Source: Magnetospirillum sp. 64-120 (GTDB taxonomy: Bacteria; Pseudomonadota; Alphaproteobacteria; Rhodospirillales; Magnetospirillaceae). From it: 64,000 nt of DNA. This document shows, piece after piece, positions 53,246 through 62,034 of this stretch (positions within the stretch are counted from its first letter, which is position 1; each line of letters starts with the position of its first letter). Under the pieces are notes generated by a model that did not search any database, was not told the DNA's origin, and saw only the letters and a program-made list of their open reading frames with translations. The stretch is taken from assembly GCA_001898825.1 (NCBI GenBank), contig MKVK01000051.1, positions 98,456 to 162,455 of the forward strand, given 5' to 3'. The position numbers were made by a program, and so were the translations under genes.

Positions 53246-54168
53246 GCTTCACTGTTCATCTTGGTTTTGAACTCGGCGATGCCCGGGGTGTTGACCGCGT
53301 CGATCCCCCCCAGGTCCATCCAATGGCAGTCCCGGCCACGCAAATACTCGGCCGCCACCCATAGCGCCAGGAAGTTGCCTTTCAGCCGCCGCCCTTCTGG
53401 GTTGCTCCAGCCGATGGCGTAGGTGGCGGACCGACCATGGCGGGTCATCAACACCGCCGAAACCGGCGTTTCGCCGGATCGCACCCTTATGGTCACGATG
53501 TCGTCGGGCTCGTTCGCCGCCAAATGCTGCAGCAATTCGGCGGGAATGCCGGAAAATCCCCGGGTCTTTTGCATTTCAAGATATTGCGGCAGCAACCATT
53601 CCATGCCCTCGGCGCCGATCAACACATCCGTCGCCAAACCGTTGCGCTCGGCGTTGGTCAAGGCGGTGCGCCACTTGGCGTTCAGACGTTTGCGCAGCAT
53701 GGCGGCGCCGCACGCCAGATCCAGCCACCCGGTCGACCACGCGGCAACCGAACGGCGGTGGAATCCGCACTGCGCCATGATGGCGCGATGCTCGGGGGAT
53801 TCGGTCAGTTCCGGAGCCGCCAGCACCACGCCCAACCGACGCCAGCCCCATTTGCGGCGGATGGCGCTCAGCACTTCCGCCACCTGCCGGGGGTCGGGAT
53901 TCGCGTCCTGCCACAACGGCCCACGATTGAGCCGGGCCAGACTGAACGGCCCGAACCGGCGCGCCAGAACCTGAACCGTCGCCACGGCGCGGCCGTCATC
54001 TTCGACCACCGCCCAATGGGGAGCCCAGCCTTCTCCGGACTGCTTGACCCGCCCCCAGGCTGGACTTTGCAGCAAATTGGGACGAGGACAGTTGTCGAAT
54101 AGCGCCTGCATTTCGGTCGCATCGACGGTCCAGCGCAAAGTGATGGTCACGTTCCTGATCCTTGGCAT
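53212..54168 (-). CDS. FemAB/GNAT-like acyl- or aminoacyltransferase
   Basis: A 318-residue protein of the FemAB-like double-GNAT type. It starts with a substrate domain (NLLQSPAWGRVKQSGEGWAP, FGPFSLARLNRGPLW), has a linker (LRKRLNAKWRTALTNAERNG) typical of lipid II:glycine glycyltransferase-like proteins, and ends with a second GNAT half (TPVSAVLMTRHGRSATYAIG, LKGNFLALWVAAEYLRGRDC, FKTKMNSEAYTLVGEY). FemAB-like genes accompany EPS loci of exosortase-type systems; no exosortase is in this window. The ATG has no clear ribosome site, and GTG 54150, preceded by AAGGATCAGG, is an alternative start. Confidence 0.8.
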   Translation of the reverse strand: MPRIRNVTITLRWTVDATEMQALFDNCPRPNLLQSPAWGRVKQSGEGWAPHWAVVEDDGRAVATVQVLARRFGPFSLARLNRGPLWQDANPDPRQVAEVLSAIRRKWGWRRLGVVLAAPELTESPEHRAIMAQCGFHRRSVAAWSTGWLDLACGAAMLRKRLNAKWRTALTNAERNGLATDVLIGAEGMEWLLPQYLEMQKTRGFSGIPAELLQHLAANEPDDIVTIRVRSGETPVSAVLMTRHGRSATYAIGWSNPEGRRLKGNFLALWVAAEYLRGRDCHWMDLGGIDAVNTPGIAEFKTKMNSEAYTLVGEYWAV

Positions 54169-54319
54169 ATGAATGGCTGGAGCTTGCCGTCAGGACGATT
54201 CCCTTGCGCTCGACCCAAAATAAGGTCAAGCCCGAGGTCGGTCAGCAGACGGCAAGACATGACGCGAGCTTGTGCCGGCATCAAAGCGGGACATCCAGGT
54301 ATTTCGGAAAGCTCTTTAG

Positions 54320-54562
54320 CATTCCCGTTATGATGACGTCGATACGCAATTGACCACCGCCAAGCCCGGGCTTCTGGACGCCTGGGCCGGAGCCGCCCAG
54401 GCCGATGCGGAAAACCTGCCTTTCACCGACGACCGCTTCGACATCGTCTATTCCAACGTCGGCCACAGCGGGAACTGGACGCCGCGCCGCCAGTGCACTA
54501 TACCCGAACGTCGCTGTTGGGGCTGCGTGCGGCTGACGCCGTCGGCCCGCTTTTCGACCTAA
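54320..54562 (+). pseudogene. Decayed class I methyltransferase remnant
   Basis: In the 407-bp gap between the FemAB-like gene and the next methyltransferase, one plus-strand frame opened only by a stop (54317-54319) contains AQADAENLPFTDDRFDIVYS. This is the post-motif II signature of a class I methyltransferase, preceded by VDTQLTTAKPGLL where strand 2 should be. Motif I is absent, the frame lacks a good start, and after VYSNVGHSG the similarity is lost. The adjoining frame then reads YTRTSLLGLRAAD, suggesting deletion plus frameshift. The rest of the gap (54169-54316) shows no gene. Confidence 0.6.
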
Positions 54563-54575
54563 GCGGAATGAAGTC

Positions 54576-55823
54576 ATGAAGAAATACGGAGTGCGGCGTC
54601 GCGAGACTTGCCGGATCTGCGGATCAAGTCACCTGGAGCCATACCTGGACCTGGGCGACCAGCCGCCGTCCAACAGCTTCATCTCGGCGGCTGAAGTCGC
54701 GGGTGAACAGCGTTTCCCCCTGCGGGTCTATCTGTGCCGTCAATGCGGCCTGTCCCAATTGCTTGACCTGGTTTCGTCCGAGGACATCTTCGACGAATAC
54801 GCCTATCTGTCATCCACGTCGCGGGCCTTGTGCGCCCATTATCAGGGTCTGGTTGACCAGGCGCTGGCGCTGTTCTCGGTTCCCGAGGGTGCGCTGTGCG
54901 CCGATATCGGCTGCAATGACGGCATCATGCTGAACCGCTATCCGGCCGGTCGCATGCGTCTTTTGGGCATCGAGCCGTCTTCGGCCGGCGAGCATGCCCG
55001 GGCGGCGGGACATCAGGTGGTGCAGGAATTCTTCGACGCCAAGCTGGGGGCGCGACTGGCCCGCGAACATGGACGGGTGTCGCTGGTGACCTCGACCAAC
55101 GTCTTCGCCCATGTGGACGACATCACCTCGTTCGCCCGCGGCGTCGCTGAGTGGCTGGCCGATGACGGGGTTTGGGTGATCGAGTTCCCCTATCTGGTGG
55201 ACACCGTCGACCGGCTTTACTTCGACACCGTCTATCACGAGCATCTGTCCTATCTGGCGCTGACCCCCCTGGCCCGACTGTTCGCCCAAGTGGGATTGCG
55301 GGCGTTCCGGGTCGAACGGGTGGAACTGGGGGCCTCGGGTCCGGCCTTGCGCCTGTTCGTCTGTCTGGACGGTTCGGCGCGGGCGGAAGACGCGTCGATC
55401 CAGGCCATGCTGTCCGCCGAGGCCGATTGGGGCATCACCGAACCGCAACGTTATCATGCCTTCGCCGAACGGGTGGCCGAGACCCGCCAGCGCATCCTGG
55501 CGCTTTTGGCCGAACTGAAGGCCAAGGGCGAGACAGTGGCCGCCTATTGCGCTCCGGCCAAGGGCAACACCTTGCTCAACTACCTGGGGGTCGGTCCCGA
55601 CGACATCTTCGCCGTGTCGGAAAACAACGACCTCAAGATCGGCAAGCTGACCCCGGGCACCCATATCCCGGTGATTTCCGACCAGGACCTGCTGGACAGC
55701 AAGACCGGCTATGCCTTGCTGCTGGCCTGGAACTATCTGGACTTCTTCCTGGCCCATTCCGACTTCATCAAGGCCGGAGGTCGTTTCATCGTCCCGCTGC
55801 CGGAACCGGTGATCCGGCCGTGA
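54576..55823 (+). CDS. Sugar C-methyltransferase-like protein (class I SAM methyltransferase)
   Basis: A 415-residue methyltransferase of the three-part type used on nucleotide-sugars. It has an N-terminal zinc-binding domain (Cys12, Cys15 in CRICG; Cys54, Cys57 in CRQCG) and a central SAM fold (LCADIGCNDGIMLNRYP, LLGIEPSS, VSLVTSTNVFAHVDDI, YFDTVYHEHLSYL). The C-terminal domain reads YCAPAKGNTLLNYLGV, then FAVSENNDLKIGKLTPGTHI. The TylC3/NovU-like arrangement with tyrosine/histidine YHEH suggests C-methylation of a keto-sugar. It is coupled by a GTGA overlap to the epimerase gene. Confidence 0.9.
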   Translation: MKKYGVRRRETCRICGSSHLEPYLDLGDQPPSNSFISAAEVAGEQRFPLRVYLCRQCGLSQLLDLVSSEDIFDEYAYLSSTSRALCAHYQGLVDQALALFSVPEGALCADIGCNDGIMLNRYPAGRMRLLGIEPSSAGEHARAAGHQVVQEFFDAKLGARLAREHGRVSLVTSTNVFAHVDDITSFARGVAEWLADDGVWVIEFPYLVDTVDRLYFDTVYHEHLSYLALTPLARLFAQVGLRAFRVERVELGASGPALRLFVCLDGSARAEDASIQAMLSAEADWGITEPQRYHAFAERVAETRQRILALLAELKAKGETVAAYCAPAKGNTLLNYLGVGPDDIFAVSENNDLKIGKLTPGTHIPVISDQDLLDSKTGYALLLAWNYLDFFLAHSDFIKAGGRFIVPLPEPVIRP

Positions 55824-56614
55824 ATTTGAAGACCGTCGTCATCGGTGCAAGCGGTTTCCTGGGATCGGCGATCAGCGCCGCCCTGGGTCAGGCCGGCCAT
55901 ACGGTGGTTCCGGTGGGCCGTGGCGACCCGTTGCCGGCCGGGTGCTTCGACGTGGTGGTCGATTGCGCCGGCGACGCCCGCCGCTTTTATTGCAACAGCC
56001 ATCCGCGCCATGCTTTCGACGCCAACGTGGTTCCGGTCCTTGACCGGCTGCTGGGCATCGATGCCGGTCTTTATGTCTTCGCCTCGACCGTCGACGTTTA
56101 CGGTGCCGGCAAGGCCGATCCCGCCACCTCGGACGAGGAAAGCCCCATCCGGGCATCCGAATTGGACGGCTACTCGTTTTCCAAGTTCCTAGCCGAACAG
56201 CTGGTCGCCCGTCACGCCCGCCGCGCCCTGATCCTGCGCCTGGGCACCCTGATCGGCCCCAACCTGCGCAAGAACCCGGTCTTCGACGCCTTGAACGGCC
56301 ATCCCTTGCGCATTGGCGAAACCACCGCCCTCAGTCTGGTGGACACCCGCTTCGTCGCCCAAACCCTGTTGACCTTGCTGGAAGCCGGCATCGACGGCAC
56401 CATCAACGTCACCGGCCGCGGACAGGTCCGAACCGGCGACATCGTCGCCTTGGTGCAAAGCTTGTTTCCCGGCCTTGGCATCGCCTTCCATTCAGAACGC
56501 GAGGATTTCCATTACGACGTGGCGGTGCATCGTCTGGCCGGCCATCTGCCGGTCCCCAGCAGCGTCGCCATGCTGGAGCGATTCATGGCCGAACAGGCGG
56601 GGAAAGTGGCATGA
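55820..56614 (+). CDS. NAD-dependent epimerase/dehydratase (SDR)
   Basis: A 264-residue extended SDR. VVIGASGFLGSAISAAL is the Rossmann motif, FASTVDVYGAGK supplies the Ser/Thr, and the catalytic Tyr-x3-Lys is YSFSKFLAE. It is shorter than typical nucleotide-sugar epimerases and may be a reductase of the dTDP-4-keto-sugar type. The start is GTG in a GTGA overlap with the C-methyltransferase, and the glycosyltransferase ATG overlaps its stop, so the three genes are one unit that could build a branched or methylated sugar. Confidence 0.85.
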   Translation: MNLKTVVIGASGFLGSAISAALGQAGHTVVPVGRGDPLPAGCFDVVVDCAGDARRFYCNSHPRHAFDANVVPVLDRLLGIDAGLYVFASTVDVYGAGKADPATSDEESPIRASELDGYSFSKFLAEQLVARHARRALILRLGTLIGPNLRKNPVFDALNGHPLRIGETTALSLVDTRFVAQTLLTLLEAGIDGTINVTGRGQVRTGDIVALVQSLFPGLGIAFHSEREDFHYDVAVHRLAGHLPVPSSVAMLERFMAEQAGKVA

Positions 56615-57336
56615 GCGCACTTGATATCGTCATTCCGGTCTATAACGAGGGCGAAAACATCCTGAAGGTGTTCGCCGCGCTGAAGGCCGAGGTCAAAACA
56701 CCGTTCCGGGTGCTGATCTGCTACGACTTCCCCGAGGACAACACCCTGGCCGCGTTGGCCGACAACGATCACGGCGTCGAAGTGGTGCTGGTCAAAAACC
56801 CCGAACGCGGTCCCCATGCGGCGGTTCGCGCCGGCTTGGCGGCCAGCACCGCCCCGGCGGTGTTGGTATATATGGCCGACGACGACTTCAACGCCGGCAT
56901 CATCGACCGCATGGTCGCCCTGCATGGCCAGGGTTGCGACGTTGTCGCCGCCAGCCGCTTCGTCGCAGGCGGCTGCATGGTCGGCTGCGCCCCGTTCAAG
57001 GAAGCGGTGACCCGCGTAGCGGATTTCACCCTATATCACCTCTGCGGCATGAAGGTGCACGACGCCACCAACGGCTTCCGACTGTTCTCGCGCCGGGTGG
57101 TGGACACCATCGAGATCGAGTCGAGCCTGGGCTTCACCTATTCCATCGAATTGCTGGCCAAAACGGTACGCCTGGGCTGGCCGGTGGCCGAGGTGCCGGC
57201 GAAATGGTTCGAACGGTCCGACAAACCCAGCCGTTTCCAAGTTCTGCGCTGGATTCCACGCTATCTGAGGTGGCTGTTCTACGGCTTGGCCACTGTCTGG
57301 CTGCGGCGCGGCGCGAAAACCGTCAAACGGAAATAA
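56611..57336 (+). CDS. Family 2 glycosyltransferase
   Basis: A 241-residue GT2 enzyme. IVIPVYNEGENILKVF starts the nucleotide-binding fold, MADDDFNAG holds the DxD-type metal site, and DATNGFRLFSRRVV plus GFTYSIELLAKTVRLGWPV are typical of the dolichyl-phosphate mannosyltransferase-like branch. A C-terminal hydrophobic/basic stretch (RYLRWLFYGLATVWLRRGAK) suggests membrane association. It is last in the C-methyltransferase-epimerase unit and likely transfers that sugar onto a lipid carrier or the growing chain. No terminator is obvious in the 59 bp before the convergent wecB. Confidence 0.9.
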   Translation: MSALDIVIPVYNEGENILKVFAALKAEVKTPFRVLICYDFPEDNTLAALADNDHGVEVVLVKNPERGPHAAVRAGLAASTAPAVLVYMADDDFNAGIIDRMVALHGQGCDVVAASRFVAGGCMVGCAPFKEAVTRVADFTLYHLCGMKVHDATNGFRLFSRRVVDTIEIESSLGFTYSIELLAKTVRLGWPVAEVPAKWFERSDKPSRFQVLRWIPRYLRWLFYGLATVWLRRGAKTVKRK

Positions 57337-57395
57337 CCCCCAGACCGTCTTGGATCGTCCTTGTCGGCATGTTCATACGGCCAGGATTTGGCGTG

Positions 57396-58478
57396 TCAAA
57401 GCCTGGCGGCCAGGGTTTCGGCGATGCGGATCCCGGCCTTGCCGTCCCACAATTCCGGACGGCGCCCCGCCTTGCCCTTGCCGGCCATGATCTCGGCGAA
57501 GGCCCCCATGATCGTCGCCGGATCGGTTCCCACCAAGGTGTTGGTGCCCTGGCTGATGGTGATGGGACGTTCGGTGTTTTCCCGCACGGTCAGACACGGC
57601 ACGCCAAGGGCTGTGGTTTCCTCCTGCAAACCTCCGGAATCGGTGACCACCAACCGGGCCGAGCGCATCAGTCCCAGCATTTCCAGATAGCCTTGCGGCG
57701 GCAGCAGGCGGATGCCGGCGGTCTCCACCACCGACATCAGGCCGCAATCGGCGATGCGGGCGACGGTGCGCGGATGGGCGGGAAAAAACAGCGGCAGTTG
57801 CCCCGCCATGTCGGCCAGACAGCCCAGCAAGCGCCGCAGAACCGCCGGATCGTCCACGTTGGACGGGCGGTGCAGGGTGATCAGCCCATAGCCATCGTCA
57901 CGACCGATGGTCACCATCGACGGGACGGCGCGCTCCAGGTTGCCCAGCAAGGTGTCGATCATCACGTTGCCGACGAAGAAAACCTTGTCGGCGGCGATGC
58001 CCTCGGCCCGCAGATTGGCTTCGGCCTCACGCTCGGTCGTGAACAGGAAGTCCGACAGCTGATCGGTGAGGACACGGTTGATTTCTTCCGGCATGGCCCG
58101 GTCGAACGAACGCAGCCCGGCCTCCACATGCACCACCTTGACACCCATCTTGGCCGCCACCAGGGCGCAAGCGATGGTCGAGTTGACATCGCCGACGACC
58201 AGAACCGCAGCGGGCTTGACGTCGTTCACCACCGGCTCGAAGCGGCGCATGATCTCGGCGGTCTGCTGCGCGTGGCTGCCCGAGCCCACTTCCAGGTTGA
58301 AATCCGGGCGCGGCAGCCCAAGGTCGGTGAAGAAGCAATCGTTCATGGCGGCGTCGTAATGCTGGCCGGTATGCAGCAACGGCGCGGCCAGCCCCAGACC
58401 GCGCAAACCGGCGATCACCGGACCGATCTTCATGAAATTCGGGCGAGCCCCGACCACACATAGGACGGTACGGCGCAT
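57396..58478 (-). CDS. wecB: UDP-N-acetylglucosamine 2-epimerase (non-hydrolysing)
   Basis: A 360-residue GT-B-fold epimerase converting UDP-GlcNAc to UDP-ManNAc. The start VLCVVGARPNFMKIGPVIAG and TGQHYDAAMNDCFF are hallmark segments, followed by VVGDVNSTIACALVAAKMGV, HVEAGLRSFDRAMPEEINR, ITLHRPSNVD and VTDSGGLQEETTALGVPCLT. AAGGAAG lies upstream of the ATG. It follows the SIS isomerase gene by 13 bp. ManNAc derivatives are common in enterobacterial-type and capsule glycans; the end product here is not shown. Confidence 0.95.
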   Translation of the reverse strand: MRRTVLCVVGARPNFMKIGPVIAGLRGLGLAAPLLHTGQHYDAAMNDCFFTDLGLPRPDFNLEVGSGSHAQQTAEIMRRFEPVVNDVKPAAVLVVGDVNSTIACALVAAKMGVKVVHVEAGLRSFDRAMPEEINRVLTDQLSDFLFTTEREAEANLRAEGIAADKVFFVGNVMIDTLLGNLERAVPSMVTIGRDDGYGLITLHRPSNVDDPAVLRRLLGCLADMAGQLPLFFPAHPRTVARIADCGLMSVVETAGIRLLPPQGYLEMLGLMRSARLVVTDSGGLQEETTALGVPCLTVRENTERPITISQGTNTLVGTDPATIMGAFAEIMAGKGKAGRRPELWDGKAGIRIAETLAARL

Positions 58479-58491
58479 GCGTCGCTTCCTT

Positions 58492-59112
58492 TTAGAACTT
58501 ACACGCCGCCACCAGTTCCGACGGCATGTGCTGCTGACGAATAAACTGGGCCAAGACGTGCATCAACGCCTGGTGGGCGTCTTCGATCACACCGTAATTG
58601 TCGGCTTGGACATGCAGGTTGACGTCGGCCATGGCGGCGGTGCGGCCACCGCCGAAACCGGTCAACGCGATGCTGGCGATACCATTGGCCTTGGCATGGG
58701 CGATGGCGCGAACGACATTTTCCGAATCCCCCGACGAACTGATGGTGATCAGCACATCACCGGGGCGGGCCAGAAGACGCAGTTGTTCGGCGAATACCTG
58801 GGCGTATTCCATGTCGTTGGCGATGGCGGTCAACACCTCGACCGTGGCCGACAGGCTGTGAATGCGTGGACGCAAGCCGGTATGGCACGACACCCCACGG
58901 GAATGGTCGCACACCAGATGATTGGAAATGGCCGCCGAACCACCATTGCCGCAGGCGAAGATCATGGCGTCGCGGGCGTGGCCGTCGCGCAAGATGGCTT
59001 GCGCCGCGTCCAAGGCCTGCGAGTCCACCGACCGCAAGGCCGCTCCCAGACGCTCGGCATAGGCGTCAAGATAGCTGCCGATCGCGGAAAAAGAAGAATC
59101 GGGAAACGTCAT
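58492..59112 (-). CDS. SIS-domain sugar-phosphate isomerase, GmhA-like
   Basis: A 206-residue SIS protein. The core DAMIFACGNGGSAAISNHLV, then CDHSRGVSCHTGLRPRIHSL, TISSSGDSENVVRAIAHAKA, and GFGGGRTAAMADVNLHV are seen. It is related to GmhA/DiaA but clearly diverged from the gmhA product at 40634-41221 (for example the CDHSRG block), so it may isomerise a different sugar phosphate. It is followed by wecB with 13 bp between. The 120 bp upstream, before cysNC, hold no gene. Confidence 0.85.
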   Translation of the reverse strand: MTFPDSSFSAIGSYLDAYAERLGAALRSVDSQALDAAQAILRDGHARDAMIFACGNGGSAAISNHLVCDHSRGVSCHTGLRPRIHSLSATVEVLTAIANDMEYAQVFAEQLRLLARPGDVLITISSSGDSENVVRAIAHAKANGIASIALTGFGGGRTAAMADVNLHVQADNYGVIEDAHQALMHVLAQFIRQQHMPSELVAACKF

Positions 59113-59232
59113 GAACCAACCATCCGATAGATCCGATACGCGGACAAGGCCGCCGGATCACGTTGTTAACAGAAGTGCCCCTTCCCGCCCAAGGGAAACC
59201 TATGCCGCGGGGGCCGATCCATTGGCGGCGGT

Positions 59233-61116
59233 CTATTCCAGGTATTTCCGTTCGACCAGATACTGAATGATCCTGTCGGCCAGGGACTCGGCCAGTTCGT
59301 GGTCGGCATCCAGGTGCAGTTCGGGATGTTCCGGCGGCTCGTAAGGCGAATCGATGCCGGTGAAGTGCACCAGCTTTCCTTGTCGCGCCTTGGCGTACAA
59401 TCCCTTGGGGTCGCGGCCCTGGCAGGTTTCCAGCGATGCATCCACATGGATCTCGATGAATTCGTCCTCGGCCAGCATTTCCCGCGCCAGCCGCCGTTCG
59501 GCCCGGAACGGCGAAATGAAGGCGGACAACACGATCATGCCGGCGTCGACGAACAGCTTGGCCACCTCGGCGACCCGGCGGATGTTTTCGACCCGGTCTT
59601 CGTCGGTGAAGCCGAGATCGCGGTTGAGCCCGTGACGGATGTTGTCGCCATCCAACAGATAAGTGTGACGGCCCATGGCGGCCAGACGCTTTTCCACCAG
59701 ATTGGCCACCGTCGACTTGCCCGCGCCGGAAAGCCCGGTGAACCACAGGACGCAAGGCTTTTGGTGCTTGAGAGCCGCCCGGGCGCCCTTGTCCACGATC
59801 ACCGACTGCCAATGGATGTTGTCCGCCCGGCGCAACGGATGGACGATCATCCCGCATCCCACCGTCTGGTTGGAAATGCGGTCGATGACGATGAACCCGC
59901 CCATGTTCCGATTGTCGGCATAGGTTTCGAACGGCACCGCCCGGTCAAAGCCGATGTTGCACACCCCGACGTCGTTCAGTTCCAACCGCTTGGCGGCTGT
60001 GTGTTCCAAGGTGTTGACGTTGATCTTGTGCTTGATGTGGGTGATCTGCGCCCCCACCTGGCGGGTGCCGATCTGAACCAGATAAGGCCGGCCGGGCATC
60101 AGCGCCTGTTCCGACATGGCGACCATGTGCACGGTGAACTGATCGGATACCGGCGGACGCGACTGGCTGTCGGCGATGACTTCACCGCGCGAGACGTCAA
60201 CCTCGTCTTCCAAGGCGATGGTGACGGCGCGGCCGGTTTCGGCGGCGTCGACAGCCCTGTCGCCCAACAAAATCTGCTTGATCCGGCTGGTCCGCCCCCC
60301 CGGCTCGACCGCCACCGACATCCCCACCCGCGCCACCCCTGCGGCGATGGTGCCGGCATAGCCGCGGAAATCCTGGTTGGGACGGATCACCGTCTGCACC
60401 GGCAAACGCAGGCCGGACGCCGCCCCATAAGGGGCGACCTGCACGCTTTCAAGATATTCCAGCAAGGTGGGACCGTCATACCACGTCATGGTGGCCGAAC
60501 GGTTGACCACATTGTCGCCGCCCAGGGCGGAAACCGGAATGGCCAAAACCCGGGGCAACCCGATCTCGGCGGCATAGGCGGCGAAATTGTCGCGAATAGC
60601 GGCGAAAACCGCCTGATCGTGCCCCACCATATCCATCTTGTTGACCACCAGCACCACGTCCTTGATGCCGGTCAGATTGACCAGGAAGGCATGGCGCCGG
60701 GTCTGGGTCAACAAGCCCTTGCGCGCGTCGACCAGCAGCAAGGCGACTTCGGCGGAAGAGGCGCCGGTGATCATGTTGCGGGTGTATTGCTCGTGGCCGG
60801 GGGTGTCGGCGACGATGAACGTGCGCTTGGCGGTGTTGAAATACCGATAGGCGACGTCGATGGTGATGCCTTGCTCGCGCTCGGCCTCCAAACCATCCAG
60901 CAACAGCGAGAAATCCAGCCCGCCCTGGGGCATGGTACGGCGGCTTTCCTTTTCCAGCGTCGCCAACTGGTCGTCGGCAAGCGCCCCCGAATCATGCAGC
61001 AGACGGCCGATCAGGGTGCTTTTCCCATCGTCGACGCTGCCGCAGGTCAACAGTCGCAGCAGGCCTTTGTGCTGCAGGGCGTCAAGCGTCGCTGCGATCT
61101 GGGTGGCGGTGGACAT
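59233..61116 (-). CDS. cysNC: Bifunctional sulfate adenylyltransferase subunit 1 / adenylylsulfate kinase (CysNC, NodQ-like)
   Basis: A 627-residue fusion producing PAPS with CysD. The GTPase part (1-~440) has G1 GSVDDGKSTLIGRLLHD, the G3 motif DTPGHEQYTRN and NKMD. The C-terminal APS kinase (~440-627) has the P-loop WFTGLSGAGKSTVANLVEK, LDGDNIRHGLNRDLGF and FISPFRAERRLAR. Such NodPQ-type fusions usually serve sulfate assimilation or sulfation of surface sugars. Here it sits between glycan genes, and no PAPS reductase or sulfite reductase is adjacent, which favours sulfation. No sulfotransferase is in the window. cysD ends 1 bp upstream. Confidence 0.95.
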   Translation of the reverse strand: MSTATQIAATLDALQHKGLLRLLTCGSVDDGKSTLIGRLLHDSGALADDQLATLEKESRRTMPQGGLDFSLLLDGLEAEREQGITIDVAYRYFNTAKRTFIVADTPGHEQYTRNMITGASSAEVALLLVDARKGLLTQTRRHAFLVNLTGIKDVVLVVNKMDMVGHDQAVFAAIRDNFAAYAAEIGLPRVLAIPVSALGGDNVVNRSATMTWYDGPTLLEYLESVQVAPYGAASGLRLPVQTVIRPNQDFRGYAGTIAAGVARVGMSVAVEPGGRTSRIKQILLGDRAVDAAETGRAVTIALEDEVDVSRGEVIADSQSRPPVSDQFTVHMVAMSEQALMPGRPYLVQIGTRQVGAQITHIKHKINVNTLEHTAAKRLELNDVGVCNIGFDRAVPFETYADNRNMGGFIVIDRISNQTVGCGMIVHPLRRADNIHWQSVIVDKGARAALKHQKPCVLWFTGLSGAGKSTVANLVEKRLAAMGRHTYLLDGDNIRHGLNRDLGFTDEDRVENIRRVAEVAKLFVDAGMIVLSAFISPFRAERRLAREMLAEDEFIEIHVDASLETCQGRDPKGLYAKARQGKLVHFTGIDSPYEPPEHPELHLDADHELAESLADRIIQYLVERKYLE

Positions 61117-61117
61117 G

Positions 61118-62014
61118 CTAGAAGTACCCTTCCTGCTTCTTGCGTTCCATCGACCCAGCCTGATCGTGGTCGATCAGACGGCCCTGGCGTTCCGACGACC
61201 GGCTGACCAACATTTCATGGATGATTTCGTCCAAGGTCTCGGCCCGCGATTCCACCGCCCCGGTCAACGGCCAACATCCCAGGGTACGGAAGCGAACCCA
61301 CCGTTCCTCAATCCGCTCACCGGGCGCCAATTGCAGACGATCGTCATCGGCCATCAGCCAGGCGCCGCCCCGCTGGACCACCGGGCGCGGCGCGGCGAAA
61401 TAAAGCGGCACCACGGGAATGTTTTCCCGACGGATGTACAGCCAGACATCCAGTTCGGTCCAGTTGGACAGGGGAAAGACCCGGATGCTTTCGCCTTGGG
61501 AAACACGGCCGTTATACAGGTTCCACAGTTCCGGGCGCTGGTTCTTGGGATCCCAGCGATGGTTGGCGCTGCGGAACGAGAACACGCGTTCCTTCGCCCG
61601 GCTCTTTTCCTCGTCGCGGCGGGCGCCGCCAAAGGCCGCGTCGAAACCATATTTGTCCAACGCCTGCTTCAACCCCTGGGTCTTCATCACGTCGGTGTGC
61701 ACCGCCGAGCCATGGACAAAGGGATTGATGCCCTGGCGAACGCCATCCTGGTTGACGTGGACGATCAGGTCGAAACCCATTTCCCTGGCACGCTGATCGC
61801 GGAATTCGATCATCTCGCGGAATTTCCAGGTGGTGTCCACATGCATCAACGGAAACGGCGGCCGCGCGGGATAGAACGCCTTCATGGCCAAGTGCAGCAT
61901 CACCGAGCTGTCCTTGCCGATGGAATAAAGCATCACCGGCTTGCCCAGCTGGGCCGCGGCTTCGCGGATGATGTGAATGCTTTCCGCTTCCAGGCGATCA
62001 AGATTGCCGAGCAC
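61118..62014 (-). CDS. cysD: Sulfate adenylyltransferase subunit 2 (CysD, NodP-like)
   Basis: A 298-residue PP-loop ATPase subunit that adenylates sulfate. The PP-loop is [20 protein letters not shown], followed by [39 protein letters not shown] and the C-terminal [20 protein letters not shown], all typical of CysD. The start is GTG with GAAGGA ~6 bp upstream. It is 20 bp after the stop of the upstream GT2 gene and 1 bp before cysNC, so it is part of the glycan operon. Confidence 0.96.
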   Translation of the reverse strand: MLGNLDRLEAESIHIIREAAAQLGKPVMLYSIGKDSSVMLHLAMKAFYPARPPFPLMHVDTTWKFREMIEFRDQRAREMGFDLIVHVNQDGVRQGINPFVHGSAVHTDVMKTQGLKQALDKYGFDAAFGGARRDEEKSRAKERVFSFRSANHRWDPKNQRPELWNLYNGRVSQGESIRVFPLSNWTELDVWLYIRRENIPVVPLYFAAPRPVVQRGGAWLMADDDRLQLAPGERIEERWVRFRTLGCWPLTGAVESRAETLDEIIHEMLVSRSSERQGRLIDHDQAGSMERKKQEGYF

Positions 62015-62034
62015 GATGAATCCTTCGCCGGAAA

